NCBI GenBank assembly: GCA_030039095.1
Contig: JASHQP010000297.1
Span: 1-7,571 of the forward strand
Origin: Streptosporangiaceae bacterium
Lineage (GTDB): Bacteria; Actinomycetota; Actinomycetes; Streptosporangiales; Streptosporangiaceae
Reading direction: 5' to 3'
DNA length: 7,571 bases
In this document: piece by piece, positions 1 through 5,321 of the stretch
How positions within the stretch are numbered: the first letter of the stretch is position 1
Layout: every line of letters begins with the position of its first letter
Program-made: the position numbers and the translations under genes
The notes under the pieces: model-generated
The model's input: the letters and a program-made list of their open reading frames with translations, nothing else
Databases searched by the model: none
Told to the model about the DNA's origin: nothing

Positions 1-187
1 GGATCGGGCGGCGGCGTCGCGGCGGGAGATTGTTCTGGTTCCGACGGAGTCGGGGCGGCGGCTGGCGGAGTGGGTGCGGGGGCGGCGGCGGGCTGCTTTG
101 GGTGAGGTGCTGGCGGCGATGACGCCGGATGGGCGTGAGGCGCTGGCGCACGGGCTCGCCGAACTGGCCGGCGCCGAGGGCTTCTAG
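1..187 (+). CDS. MarR-family transcriptional regulator, 3' end only (partial)
   Basis: The frame starting at base 2 is open from the left edge to TAG at 185-187 and encodes the last 61 residues of a protein. It begins DRAAASRREIVLVPTESGRR, which fits the end of the MarR wing ('v.LT..Gr.l'), and continues with a WVRGRRRAAL segment and a C-terminal helix containing LAAMTPDGREALAHGL, the usual dimerisation helix of MarR proteins. The DNA-binding helices lie outside the window, so the target and ligand cannot be judged. The gene converges on the GlxA-like regulator at 194-1147 with six bases between the stop codons. The MarR assignment rests on the shape of the C-terminus only; the coding call is firm because codon use is strongly G/C-ending. 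Confidence 0.75.
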   Translation, partial: DRAAASRREIVLVPTESGRRLAEWVRGRRRAALGEVLAAMTPDGREALAHGLAELAGAEGF

Positions 188-196
188 CTATAGCTA
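185..196. repeat. 12-bp perfect palindrome holding both convergent stop codons
   Basis: TAGCTATAGCTA is its own reverse complement. Its left TAG is the stop of the plus-strand MarR gene and its right CTA is the TAG stop of the minus-strand GlxA-like gene. It is AT-rich within GC-rich surroundings. Six-bp arms without a loop or T-run make it a poor terminator. Confidence 0.7.
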
Positions 197-1147
197 ACGG
201 GTCTGGCTGAACGTGCGCCGGTAGGCCTGCGGCGTGGTCCCGCACCGCCGGGCGAAGTGCCGGCGCAGCATCATCGGGGTCAGGCCGCACTCGGCAGCTA
301 CCCGCTCCACGGGTTCGCCAGTGTGCTCGAGCAGTTCCTGGGCCCGGCTGATGCGCTGGCCGATCAGCCACTGATGCGGCGTGGTCCCGGTGCGCGCGGC
401 GAACTGCCGGGCAAAGTTTCTCGGGGACATCAAGGTGCGCGCCGCGAGGTCATCCACGCTGATCGGCTCGTCCAGGTGCTGGAGCGCCCATTGCTGCACG
501 GCCGCCAGGTTCGCGGGGTCTTCGGCGTTGTTGACGATCACCGGGACGTACTGTGCCTGACCGCCGTCGCGGTGCGGCGGTACCACCATGCGGCGGGCTA
601 CCGCGTTTGCCACGGTCGTCCCGTGCTCCAGGCGGAGCAGGTGCAGGCAGGCGTCGATGCCGGCCGCCGTGCCCGCGCTCGTGATCACCGGCCCGTCGGC
701 CACATAGAGCACGCCCGGATCCACGTGGACCGCGGGGTAGCGGCTGGCCAACTCACCGGCCCACTTCCAGTGGGTGGTGGCCCGGCGGCCGTCGAGCAGC
801 CCGGCAGCCGCAAGCACGAACGCCCCGGTGCACTGGCTGAGCACCCGCCCGCCGCGTTCGATGATCGCACGCAGGGCCTCGAGCACGGACGCCGGCGGCA
901 GCACGCCGGTCTGGCCCCAGCACACGACGATGCCCAGGTCGGCCCCGCTGAGCCGGTCCAGGCCGGCCTCCACGATGATCGGCAGGCCGGCGTCGGTGCG
1001 GATCACGCCCGGCGCGGCGGCGGTAACCGTGTAGTCGTAGCTGGGCAGGCCCTCCGCGCTCCGGTCGCAGCCGAAGATCTCCGCGGTCACCCCGAGGCCG
1101 AATGAGGACACCCCCTCGTAGGCCAGCACCGCCACCGATGAGATCAT
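194..1147 (-). CDS. GlxA family transcriptional regulator (DJ-1/PfpI-like domain + AraC HTH)
   Basis: This 317-residue protein has the two-domain layout of the GlxA/FtrA/AdpA group. Residues 3-170 form a DJ-1/PfpI-like domain with a nucleophile-elbow segment SQCTGAFVLAAAGLLDG around Cys106, followed by ATTHW. The conserved linker motif PPHRDGGQAQY is at 190-200. The AraC-type DNA-binding domain spans about 215-312, with helix-turn-helix units near 229-251 and 279-300 and the closing GTTPQAYRRTF. In this family the DJ-1 domain is regarded as a ligand-sensing or dimerisation module rather than an enzyme. Length is normal. ATG at 1147 is the only sensible start; there is no spaced Shine-Dalgarno, so a leaderless or near-leaderless mRNA is possible. 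It is divergent from the EamA exporter and shares a 9-bp inverted repeat with it, suggesting autoregulation plus control of the exporter. The inducer is unknown. Confidence 0.93.
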   Translation of the reverse strand: MISSVAVLAYEGVSSFGLGVTAEIFGCDRSAEGLPSYDYTVTAAAPGVIRTDAGLPIIVEAGLDRLSGADLGIVVCWGQTGVLPPASVLEALRAIIERGGRVLSQCTGAFVLAAAGLLDGRRATTHWKWAGELASRYPAVHVDPGVLYVADGPVITSAGTAAGIDACLHLLRLEHGTTVANAVARRMVVPPHRDGGQAQYVPVIVNNAEDPANLAAVQQWALQHLDEPISVDDLAARTLMSPRNFARQFAARTGTTPHQWLIGQRISRAQELLEHTGEPVERVAAECGLTPMMLRRHFARRCGTTPQAYRRTFSQTR

Positions 1148-1153
1148 GCCCCC

Positions 1154-1184
1154 ATTGTGGCAGGAAAGTACCTAAGAATGTCAA
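1154..1184 (-). promoter_or_regulatory. Possible promoter of the GlxA-like regulator
   Basis: On the minus strand a perfect TTGACA (1184-1179) is followed 19 nt later by CACAAT (1159-1154), a weak -10. Transcription from it would start at or next to the ATG at 1147, consistent with the missing Shine-Dalgarno. The 19-nt spacer is longer than ideal and the -10 is poor, so this is tentative. Both arms of the inverted repeat 1157-1193 overlap the promoter, as expected for autorepression. Confidence 0.35.
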
Positions 1185-1193
1185 TCCTGCCAC
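1157..1193. promoter_or_regulatory. Inverted-repeat operator candidate between divergent regulator and exporter
   Basis: GTGGCAGGA (1157-1165) and its exact reverse complement TCCTGCCAC (1185-1193) are separated by 19 bp. Read outside-in, each arm gives TGGCAGGAWW; the right arm on the minus strand, TGGCAGGATT, matches the published Streptomyces AdpA consensus TGGCSNGWWY at 9 of 10 positions. AdpA has the same DJ-1 plus AraC architecture as the neighbouring regulator, so this is the likely binding site of the GlxA-like protein. The site lies about 10 bp upstream of the regulator start and 36 bp upstream of the chosen exporter start. Confidence 0.6.
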
Positions 1194-1228
1194 TCGTCGC
1201 TCGCGTTCGCGCCGGCAAGGCTCGAGGC

Positions 1229-2176
1229 ATGGAACGAGACGGCACCGCGGTTCTGCCGGGCGCGGCGGATGGCCGCAGGGAAACGGCGCGCGCCAGCGGG
1301 TCTGCCTGGGCAGCCCTGCTCGTGGTCTGGGTGGTCTGGGGCTCGACCTTCGTCGCGATCAGGGTCGGGGTCGAGAGCATCCCGCCGCTGGCCATGGCGT
1401 CGCTGCGGTACCTGGCCGCGGGCGCGATGCTGTTCGCGGTCGCCCGTCGTGGCGGGGGGCGGCGGGTGCGTGCCGCCGACCGTCCAGGGGTCCGCGAGTG
1501 GCTGGGCACGGCCGTGGTCGGGATCATGCTGCTCGCGTTCGGCAACGGGGCGGCCTGTTACGCCGAGCAGACCCTGTCGGCCGGCCTGACCGCGCTGCTC
1601 ATCGCCACGGTCCCGATCTGGATGGCGATCGCGGACCGGGTGATCAACCGCCGGGCCATCTCGCCACTGGGCTGGCTCGCGCTTGCCGTCGGGGTGGCGG
1701 GTGTTGCGGTCCTGGCCCGGCCGCGAGGGCACGAGTCGCTGTTTCCCGTGCTGGTCGTGCTCGGCGGCAGCCTCAGCTGGGGAACGGGCTCGGTGCTGGC
1801 CGGGCGGCTGCCGGCTCCGGCACGGCCGCTGCTCGGGAGTGCGATGGAAATGCTGGCCGGCGGGCTGGTGCTGGCCGGGCTGGCCGCCGCGACCGGCGAG
1901 CTGGGCCGTCTCGACCCCGGTCACGTCAGCGGCGGCTCGTGGCTCGCGCTGCTGTACCTGATCGGCCCGGGCTCGCTGCTGGCGATGAGCTGCTACGTGA
2001 TCGCGCTGCGCAGGCTGCCGACGGCGACCGTTTCCACCTATGCCTACGTGAACCCCGTGGTCGCGGTCGCCCTCGGCTGGCTGCTCCTTGGCGAGCGCCT
2101 GACGCCCGTCACCATGCTCGGCGGCGCGGTGGTGCTGGTCAGCGTGGTGCTGCTGCTCACCAGCCGGGCGCGCTAG
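1229..2176 (+). CDS. EamA/DMT-family transporter, YedA-like exporter
   Basis: This 315-residue inner-membrane protein has about ten hydrophobic segments in two EamA repeats, from about residue 27 to 165 and 172 to 311. Recognisable motifs are VVWGSTFVAIR (35-45) in the first helix, LLAFGNGAACYAEQTLSAGLT, close in pattern to E. coli YedA, SWGTGSVLAGRLP in the second repeat, and YVNPVVAVALGWLLLGERLT (272-291). The family exports amino acids, drugs or metabolites; the substrate here cannot be inferred. I chose ATG 1229, with AAGG 8 nt upstream, because in-frame alternatives at 1157 (GTG) and 1178 (ATG) fall inside the operator palindrome and would add a basic leader not expected in this family. 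It is divergent from the GlxA-like regulator and probably controlled by it. Its stop overlaps the end of the frameshifted gene on the other strand. Confidence 0.92.
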   Translation: MERDGTAVLPGAADGRRETARASGSAWAALLVVWVVWGSTFVAIRVGVESIPPLAMASLRYLAAGAMLFAVARRGGGRRVRAADRPGVREWLGTAVVGIMLLAFGNGAACYAEQTLSAGLTALLIATVPIWMAIADRVINRRAISPLGWLALAVGVAGVAVLARPRGHESLFPVLVVLGGSLSWGTGSVLAGRLPAPARPLLGSAMEMLAGGLVLAGLAAATGELGRLDPGHVSGGSWLALLYLIGPGSLLAMSCYVIALRRLPTATVSTYAYVNPVVAVALGWLLLGERLTPVTMLGGAVVLVSVVLLLTSRAR

Positions 2177-2461
2177 AGCGCGGCGAGCTGGTCCAGCAGG
2201 CTGCGGTAGCTGCGCAGGGCGTTGCGCAGGCTCTCGGTATCCGCGCCGTCGCGGTCCCATTCACCTCGCAGCCCCGACTCCCGCTCCTTCGCGGTGGCCA
2301 CGACCGTGGCGATCACCTCGGTGACCATGTCGGCGGCGCTCGTGACGGAGCCGGCGGGGATCGTCGACGAACGTGGACTGGATGGCCGCCCAGCGCTCGT
2401 GCAGCTGGTCTGGGTCGCCGGCCATCGGGCCGCCCTTGGGCATGTCGCCGACCACCGGCAT
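2173..2461 (-). pseudogene. Small conserved actinobacterial protein gene, broken by a one-base frameshift
   Basis: Two minus-strand frames together spell one protein of about 95 residues. The N-terminal frame from ATG 2461 reads MPVVGDMPKGGPMAG, then DPDQLHERWAAIQSTFVDDP; the C-terminal frame reads AGSVTSAADMVTEVIATVVA, then a KERESGLRGEWDRDGADTES stretch and LRNALRSYRSLLDQLAAL before TAG. This matches a familiar actinobacterial small-protein pattern (W..iQ..FVDdPr..v..Ad.lv.ev......er..le..w......tEdLR.ALrrYRs...rL). The switch occurs at CCCC (2356-2359 on the plus strand as GGGG): removing one C joins FVDDP to AGSVTS. It may be a genuine pseudogene, a sequencing error in a homopolymer, or programmed slippage at CCC-C. 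Function is unknown. It lies 69 bp downstream of the flippase-like gene on the same strand and overlaps the exporter stop by four bases. Confidence 0.7.
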
Positions 2462-2530
2462 TCCCGGGCGGGCGGGAAGCCGCTGTTCAACTACCTGGCA
2501 GTAGCCCGGCTAAACCAGCCCTTATCCGCG

Positions 2531-3760
2531 TCAGCGCCGCACGTCGCGGCTGTCGGCCGAATCCTCGGCGTCCGTCAATCGCAGGGCCCGGGCCTGGCTG
2601 TCCGGGTGCTCACCGACGTCGGCCATGTCCTCCCCCGTGCCTTGCTGATGGCCGCGCTGGCCCTTGGGGATCAGGTCGGACAGCGCCTGGCGCATCGCCC
2701 CCAGGCCGGCGTTCCTCGGCACCTTCAGGCTGACGTAGGCGAGGGCGCCGGTCGGGATCGGCAGCCAGAAGTTCACCAGCCGCCAGGCGAGCACGCCCAG
2801 GGTCGCGACGCTGCGCGTCAGCCCGAAGCCGACCAGCAGGAACGGCGTGAGCGTGTCGATGATCCCGAGGCCGCCCGGCGTGATCGGGATCGCGCCGACC
2901 ACGTTCGCGACACCGTACGCGGCGAACAGCCCGACCGGGTTGGCGTGGCCGCCGAACGCGGCGATGAAGCACCACAGCGACGCGGCGTCGAGCAGCCAGT
3001 TCAGCGCGGCCCAGGTGAGCGACCAGGTCAGCACCTCGCGGTTGGTGCCCAGTTCGCGGATCGACGCCGCGGCGCGCAGCGTGATCTGCTCCAGCTTGTC
3101 GCCGCCGACGCCGGGGATGCGCTCGCCGACCGCCCGCAGGATGCTCGCGGCCCGTTTCTCGCCGCGGGTGACGCCGAAGATGAGGGCCCCCACGAGCGCC
3201 AGGACCACCGCCCCGACGATCGCCACCGTCGCGTAGACGGGCTGGAAGCCGGACAGCGGGATCGAGATCACCAGCGCGATCCAGAGCAGGACGTTCAGCA
3301 CCACCGTGGAGCCGATGCCCTTGGTCGCCATCATCACTCCGACGTCCGTGCCGTCGACGCCCTCCGCGGTGAAAAGCTGGTAGCCGATGCCGGCGCTGCC
3401 GACCGTCCCGGCCGGGATGACGTGCGCCACCGCAGCCGCCGACAGGTCGATGCGGAACAGCCGCGACAGGCTGGGCCGCCCCTCGGGGGGCAGCAGCACC
3501 CGGTTCAGCAGCGCGTAGCAGAACAGGGAGAGTCCCTCCAGGATCAGCCCGGCGATCATCCACCACACGTTCAGCCTGCCGAGCAGGTACAGGTCCTTGC
3601 TCGCGCCGACAAGCTCGGGTATGACGAGGTACTCGACGATCAGCGCCAGGACGAGCAGGATCGCCAGGCGGCGCAGCGGGCGCCGGGCGGTGTGCAGCCA
3701 CCTTCGCCATCCCCTGGATGGCTTCGCGTTCTGGTCCGCCTGCTCGGCCTGCTCGGTCAA
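2531..3760 (-). CDS. Flippase-like integral membrane protein (LPG synthase TM region family, UPF0104)
   Basis: This 409-residue protein has a short charged N-terminus, then roughly eight or nine hydrophobic segments (about 31-48, 64-86, 106-130, 150-171, 175-197, 245-269, 275-295, 303-320, 326-345), and a polar 60-residue C-terminal tail. The pattern HVIPAGTVGSAGIGYQLF (113-130) and the signature ITPGGLGIIDTLTPFLL (293-309) are typical of the LPG_synthase_TM/AglD2 superfamily; most relatives carry Glu where this has Asp after PGGLG. It lacks the cytoplasmic aminoacyl-transferase domain of MprF, so it is not a lysyl-PG synthase; a lipid-flipping or lipid-precursor role is only inferred from the family. 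The start is TTG 3760, whose bases overlap the TGA of the upstream AI-2E gene (TTGA), implying translational coupling. Confidence 0.88.
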   Translation of the reverse strand: MTEQAEQADQNAKPSRGWRRWLHTARRPLRRLAILLVLALIVEYLVIPELVGASKDLYLLGRLNVWWMIAGLILEGLSLFCYALLNRVLLPPEGRPSLSRLFRIDLSAAAVAHVIPAGTVGSAGIGYQLFTAEGVDGTDVGVMMATKGIGSTVVLNVLLWIALVISIPLSGFQPVYATVAIVGAVVLALVGALIFGVTRGEKRAASILRAVGERIPGVGGDKLEQITLRAAASIRELGTNREVLTWSLTWAALNWLLDAASLWCFIAAFGGHANPVGLFAAYGVANVVGAIPITPGGLGIIDTLTPFLLVGFGLTRSVATLGVLAWRLVNFWLPIPTGALAYVSLKVPRNAGLGAMRQALSDLIPKGQRGHQQGTGEDMADVGEHPDSQARALRLTDAEDSADSRDVRR

Positions 3761-4507
3761 CTCGTATCCAGCCGGCGAAACACGACCTCCTGCAGGAACA
3801 GACGGATCGCGGCGGCGGCCGGGATGGCCACGAGCGCGCCGACGATGCCGAGCAGAGTGCCGCCGATCAGCACAGCCACCAGCGACACGACAGCGGGCAC
3901 CTGAACGGCCTTGCCCATGACCCTGGGGACGATGAAGTAGTCCTCGGCCAGCTTGTAGCCCACGTAGAACCCGAGCGTGGCCACGGCGACCGGCAGCGAC
4001 ACGGTCAGTGCGACCAGCGAAACCACCGCGCCGCCGATGTAGGCGCCGATGACCGGAATCAGATCAAAGATGGCAACCATCAAGGCCAGCAGGATCGGGT
4101 AGGGCACACCAAAGATCAGCAACCACACGTATGTACCGATTCCCGCGATGACGGAGGTCAGGAAGTTCCCCAGGACATAACCGCCCACCTTCGTAAAGAT
4201 CTCGTCTCCAATAAGTATGACGCGGGTCCGTCGCGAGTGGGGAGCCAGGCGGTAGGCGAAGAGCCTGATCTTCGGCATGCTGAACAGGAAGTACACCACC
4301 ATGACGGCGATCGCGACCATGGAGGCCGCCGCGCTCAGCACGAGCTTTCCTGCGCCGAGCACCCCGCCGACCAGTGCGCTGCCCTTGCTGGACAGCAGTT
4401 TGGATGCGCGCTGCTGGAGGTGATATCTCGTGCTGCTCCTCGCTTTCTTCGGCAGCATCGGCCAGCGAGTCAAGGGCGGCGTTCGGCTGGCCCTGGTCGA
4501 CCGGCAT
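3757..4507 (-). pseudogene. AI-2E family transporter, internally deleted and frameshifted
   Basis: From position 4428 to TGA 3757 the frame encodes 223 residues matching the C-terminal half of AI-2E family (PF01594) proteins: RYHLQQR, SALVGGVLGAGKLVLS, VVYFLFSMPKIR, GDEIFTKVGGYVLGNFLTSV, FGVPYPILLALMVAIFDLIP, and KLAEDYFIVPRVMGKAVQVP. The usual N-terminal three or so membrane helices are absent. Upstream in that frame (to a GTG at 4602) the sequence is non-hydrophobic, Arg/Ser/Thr/Pro-rich and codon-poor. The adjacent frame instead has ATG 4507 behind a strong AGGAG (4514-4518, 6-nt spacing) and G/C-ending codons: MPVDQGQPNAALDSLADAAE, continuing ESEEQHE. I infer that this is the true start and that a deletion near 4425-4435 removed the membrane helices and shifted the frame. 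A homologous, full-length family member has roughly 350-400 residues. The 3' end overlaps the flippase-like start. Confidence 0.65.
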
Positions 4508-4645
4508 CTCAGGCTCCTGGTAACGCTAGACAAGGCTGGCTGCCCGGCGGTGTTCCGGCCGGTGCTCAGGCCATATCGGCTGCCCGGCAGCGGGCTTCTC
4601 ACACATCGGAGCCCACGCCGGCCCGGGGTCGCCCAGCGCCGGCGT
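4508..4645. other. Non-coding stretch upstream of the AI-2E remnant
   Basis: No convincing gene is visible. On the minus strand this should hold the promoter of the AI-2E/flippase block; a TAGCGT sequence lies just upstream of the AGGAG, but no partner -35 is evident. The plus-strand frame that later becomes the DUF1206 fragment has no family resemblance here. Confidence 0.5.
4514..4518 (-). promoter_or_regulatory. Shine-Dalgarno site fixing the AI-2E gene start at 4507
   Basis: AGGAG on the minus strand is followed by six bases (CCTGAG) and ATG 4507. It is the clearest ribosome binding site in the window and favours ATG 4507 over the GTG at 4602, although the downstream reading frame from 4507 no longer matches the transporter body. 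Confidence 0.6.
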
Positions 4646-4795
4646 CAAGCCCAGCCGGATCAGGCCAAGGCCATCGACGCTGCGCTGCGCGCGTTCGCGC
4701 AGGCCCCGCTCGGCCCGTGGCTGCTCGTGGTCGTCGCCGCCGGGCTGGTCACGTTCGGTCTGTACTCGTGGTGCGAGGCACGGTGGCGCAAGGTG
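4646..4795 (+). pseudogene. DUF1206 protein, C-terminal remnant
   Basis: About 50 codons on the plus strand read QAQPDQAKAIDAALRAFAQA, then PLGPWLLVVVAAGLVTFGLY and SWCEARWRKV. This is the last repeat of DUF1206 membrane proteins, in which an 'LD.ALR.LA..P.G.WLL..VA.GL..FG.YS..EAR.R.V' pattern ends the chain. Full proteins have six membrane helices, about 260-280 residues; everything upstream is missing and no start codon with family-like sequence precedes it. The usual stop right after the final RKV is also absent: the frame continues antisense through the next gene. The next codon is TCA, one base from TGA. It is therefore an unexpressed remnant, divergent from the AI-2E remnant, which lost 5' sequence too. 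Confidence 0.7.
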
Positions 4796-5113
4796 TCACA
4801 CGAACAGGCGGCGGGTCACCACCCCGCGAGCGCGGTCGCTGCCCAGCCAGAACGCGAAGCTGTCGCCGACGTCGAAGTACTCGCGCGGCTCGTCGCAGAC
4901 CAGCACCAGGTTCATGATCACCGGATCCCGGTCCTGCCACGGCGCGGCGTCCCAGCTCTTCGTGGCCAGTGCGCTGAAGAACCGTCCCTGGCCGGTCTTG
5001 TGGCTGTGCCCGTGCAGCACCACGCGGCTGGGCTGGCCGCCAGACGCCACCGCCGGGCTGCCTTCCAGCGCGTCTCCCAGCGTGACCAGAGCCTGGAACC
5101 GGTATCGCTTCAC
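4796..5113 (-). CDS. Small conserved protein resembling EF-Tu domain III (beta-barrel)
   Basis: This is a 105-residue soluble protein. The N-terminus YRFQALVTL, the central RVVLHGHSHKTGQGRFFSAL segment (30-49) and the C-terminus EYFDVGDSFAFWLGSDRARG followed by VVTRRLFV form a pattern shared with a group of actinobacterial hypotheticals. The C-terminal 'GD.fa...G....GVVTr' resembles the last strands of EF-Tu domain III ('G.RFAIREGGRTVGAGVVT'), so a translation-factor-like beta-barrel fold is plausible; no GTPase domain is present. The start is GTG 5113 because an in-frame TGA lies 18 bases upstream of it. No Shine-Dalgarno is seen; a TACGAT box ends 9 bp before the GTG, suggesting a very short leader. 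It is divergent from the MarR gene. Function is unknown; regulation by MarR is inferred from the shared upstream element. Confidence 0.8.
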   Translation of the reverse strand: MKRYRFQALVTLGDALEGSPAVASGGQPSRVVLHGHSHKTGQGRFFSALATKSWDAAPWQDRDPVIMNLVLVCDEPREYFDVGDSFAFWLGSDRARGVVTRRLFV

Positions 5114-5122
5114 TGTAGTTTC

Positions 5123-5128
5123 ATCGTA
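5123..5128 (-). promoter_or_regulatory. -10-like TACGAT box before the EF-Tu-like gene
   Basis: TACGAT (5128-5123, minus strand) fits the TANNNT actinobacterial -10 pattern and lies 9 bp from the GTG start, implying a leaderless or near-leaderless transcript. It overlaps the inverted repeat ATCGT-ATC-ACGAT (5123-5135). No good -35 is seen. Confidence 0.4.
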
Positions 5129-5135
5129 TCACGAT
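5123..5135. promoter_or_regulatory. Short inverted repeat, possible MarR half-site pair
   Basis: ATCGT (5123-5127) and ACGAT (5131-5135) are exact reverse complements separated by three bases. The 8-mer ACGATATA that begins in the right arm (5131-5138) recurs at 5306-5313 just before the MarR gene, so a common regulator may bind both places. Arms of only 5 bp make this tentative. Confidence 0.35.
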
Positions 5136-5169
5136 ATAAATTCAGGGCCGAGATAACTTCAGGGCCGAG
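5136..5169. repeat. 17-bp tandem duplication
   Basis: ATAAATTCAGGGCCGAG (5136-5152) is directly followed by ATAACTTCAGGGCCGAG (5153-5169), 16 of 17 bases identical, the difference being A versus C at the fifth position. It lies in the gap between the divergent EF-Tu-like and MarR genes, next to the TACGAT box. Confidence 0.85.
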
Positions 5170-5304
5170 CCGGGCGGCGAGCGAGACGATCATGGCCGTG
5201 AACGTCAGCGTCCACGCCGAACACCGGCTCGCGGCGCAGCAGATGCCGCCAGGCAACGCGGCCGAGGGGAGGCGGGATCGGGCCGCCCGGGCAGCATGTC
5301 GCCT

Positions 5305-5310
5305 TACGAT
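5305..5310 (+). promoter_or_regulatory. -10-like TACGAT box before the MarR gene
   Basis: TACGAT lies 11 bp upstream of ATG 5322, so transcription would begin about five bases before the start codon. No Shine-Dalgarno is present (ACTGCGGCG precedes the ATG), consistent with a near-leaderless message. It is the same hexamer as at 5128-5123 on the other strand, and is followed by the shared ATA. No convincing -35 is visible. Confidence 0.4.
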
Positions 5311-5321
5311 ATACTGCGGCG

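Larger units (their letters stand above)
5110..5193 (-). other. Possible 27-residue upstream ORF (low confidence)
   Basis: ATG 5193 opens a frame ending at TGA 5112-5110, whose bases overlap the GTG start of the EF-Tu-like gene (GTGA). The product would be MIVSLAARLGPEVISALNLY, then RDTMKLQ. The segment includes the 17-bp tandem repeat. No Shine-Dalgarno or homology is apparent, so it may be chance; if real it would couple translation to the downstream gene. Confidence 0.2.

Noticed and set aside
257..1105. Plus-strand frame opposite the GlxA-like regulator
   Set aside because: Antisense shadow; the minus strand gives an unmistakable family match across the full length.
1165..1170. TACTTT (minus strand) as the -10 of the regulator promoter
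   Set aside because: Only 8 nt from the TTGACA, far too close for a sigma-70 type pair.
2508..2520. Hairpin GGCT-N5-AGCC as a terminator between the flippase-like and frameshifted genes
   Set aside because: A 4-bp stem without a T-run is too weak to call.
1102..2733. 543-codon plus-strand frame
   Set aside because: Out-of-frame shadow of the EamA exporter, extremely Arg/Gly/Ala-rich with no domain resemblance.
2222..3904. 560-codon plus-strand frame
   Set aside because: Antisense shadow of the flippase-like and AI-2E genes; Arg/Gln/Asp/His-rich composition typical of the complement of GC-rich coding DNA.
4064..4507. Complete 147-codon gene from ATG 4507
   Set aside because: Only its first ~27 codons look coding; afterwards the adjacent frame clearly encodes the AI-2E body, so I treat it as the 5' end of a broken gene.
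4508..4800. Mobile element insertion as the cause of the gene decay
   Set aside because: No transposase fragment, terminal inverted repeat, target duplication or tRNA is visible.
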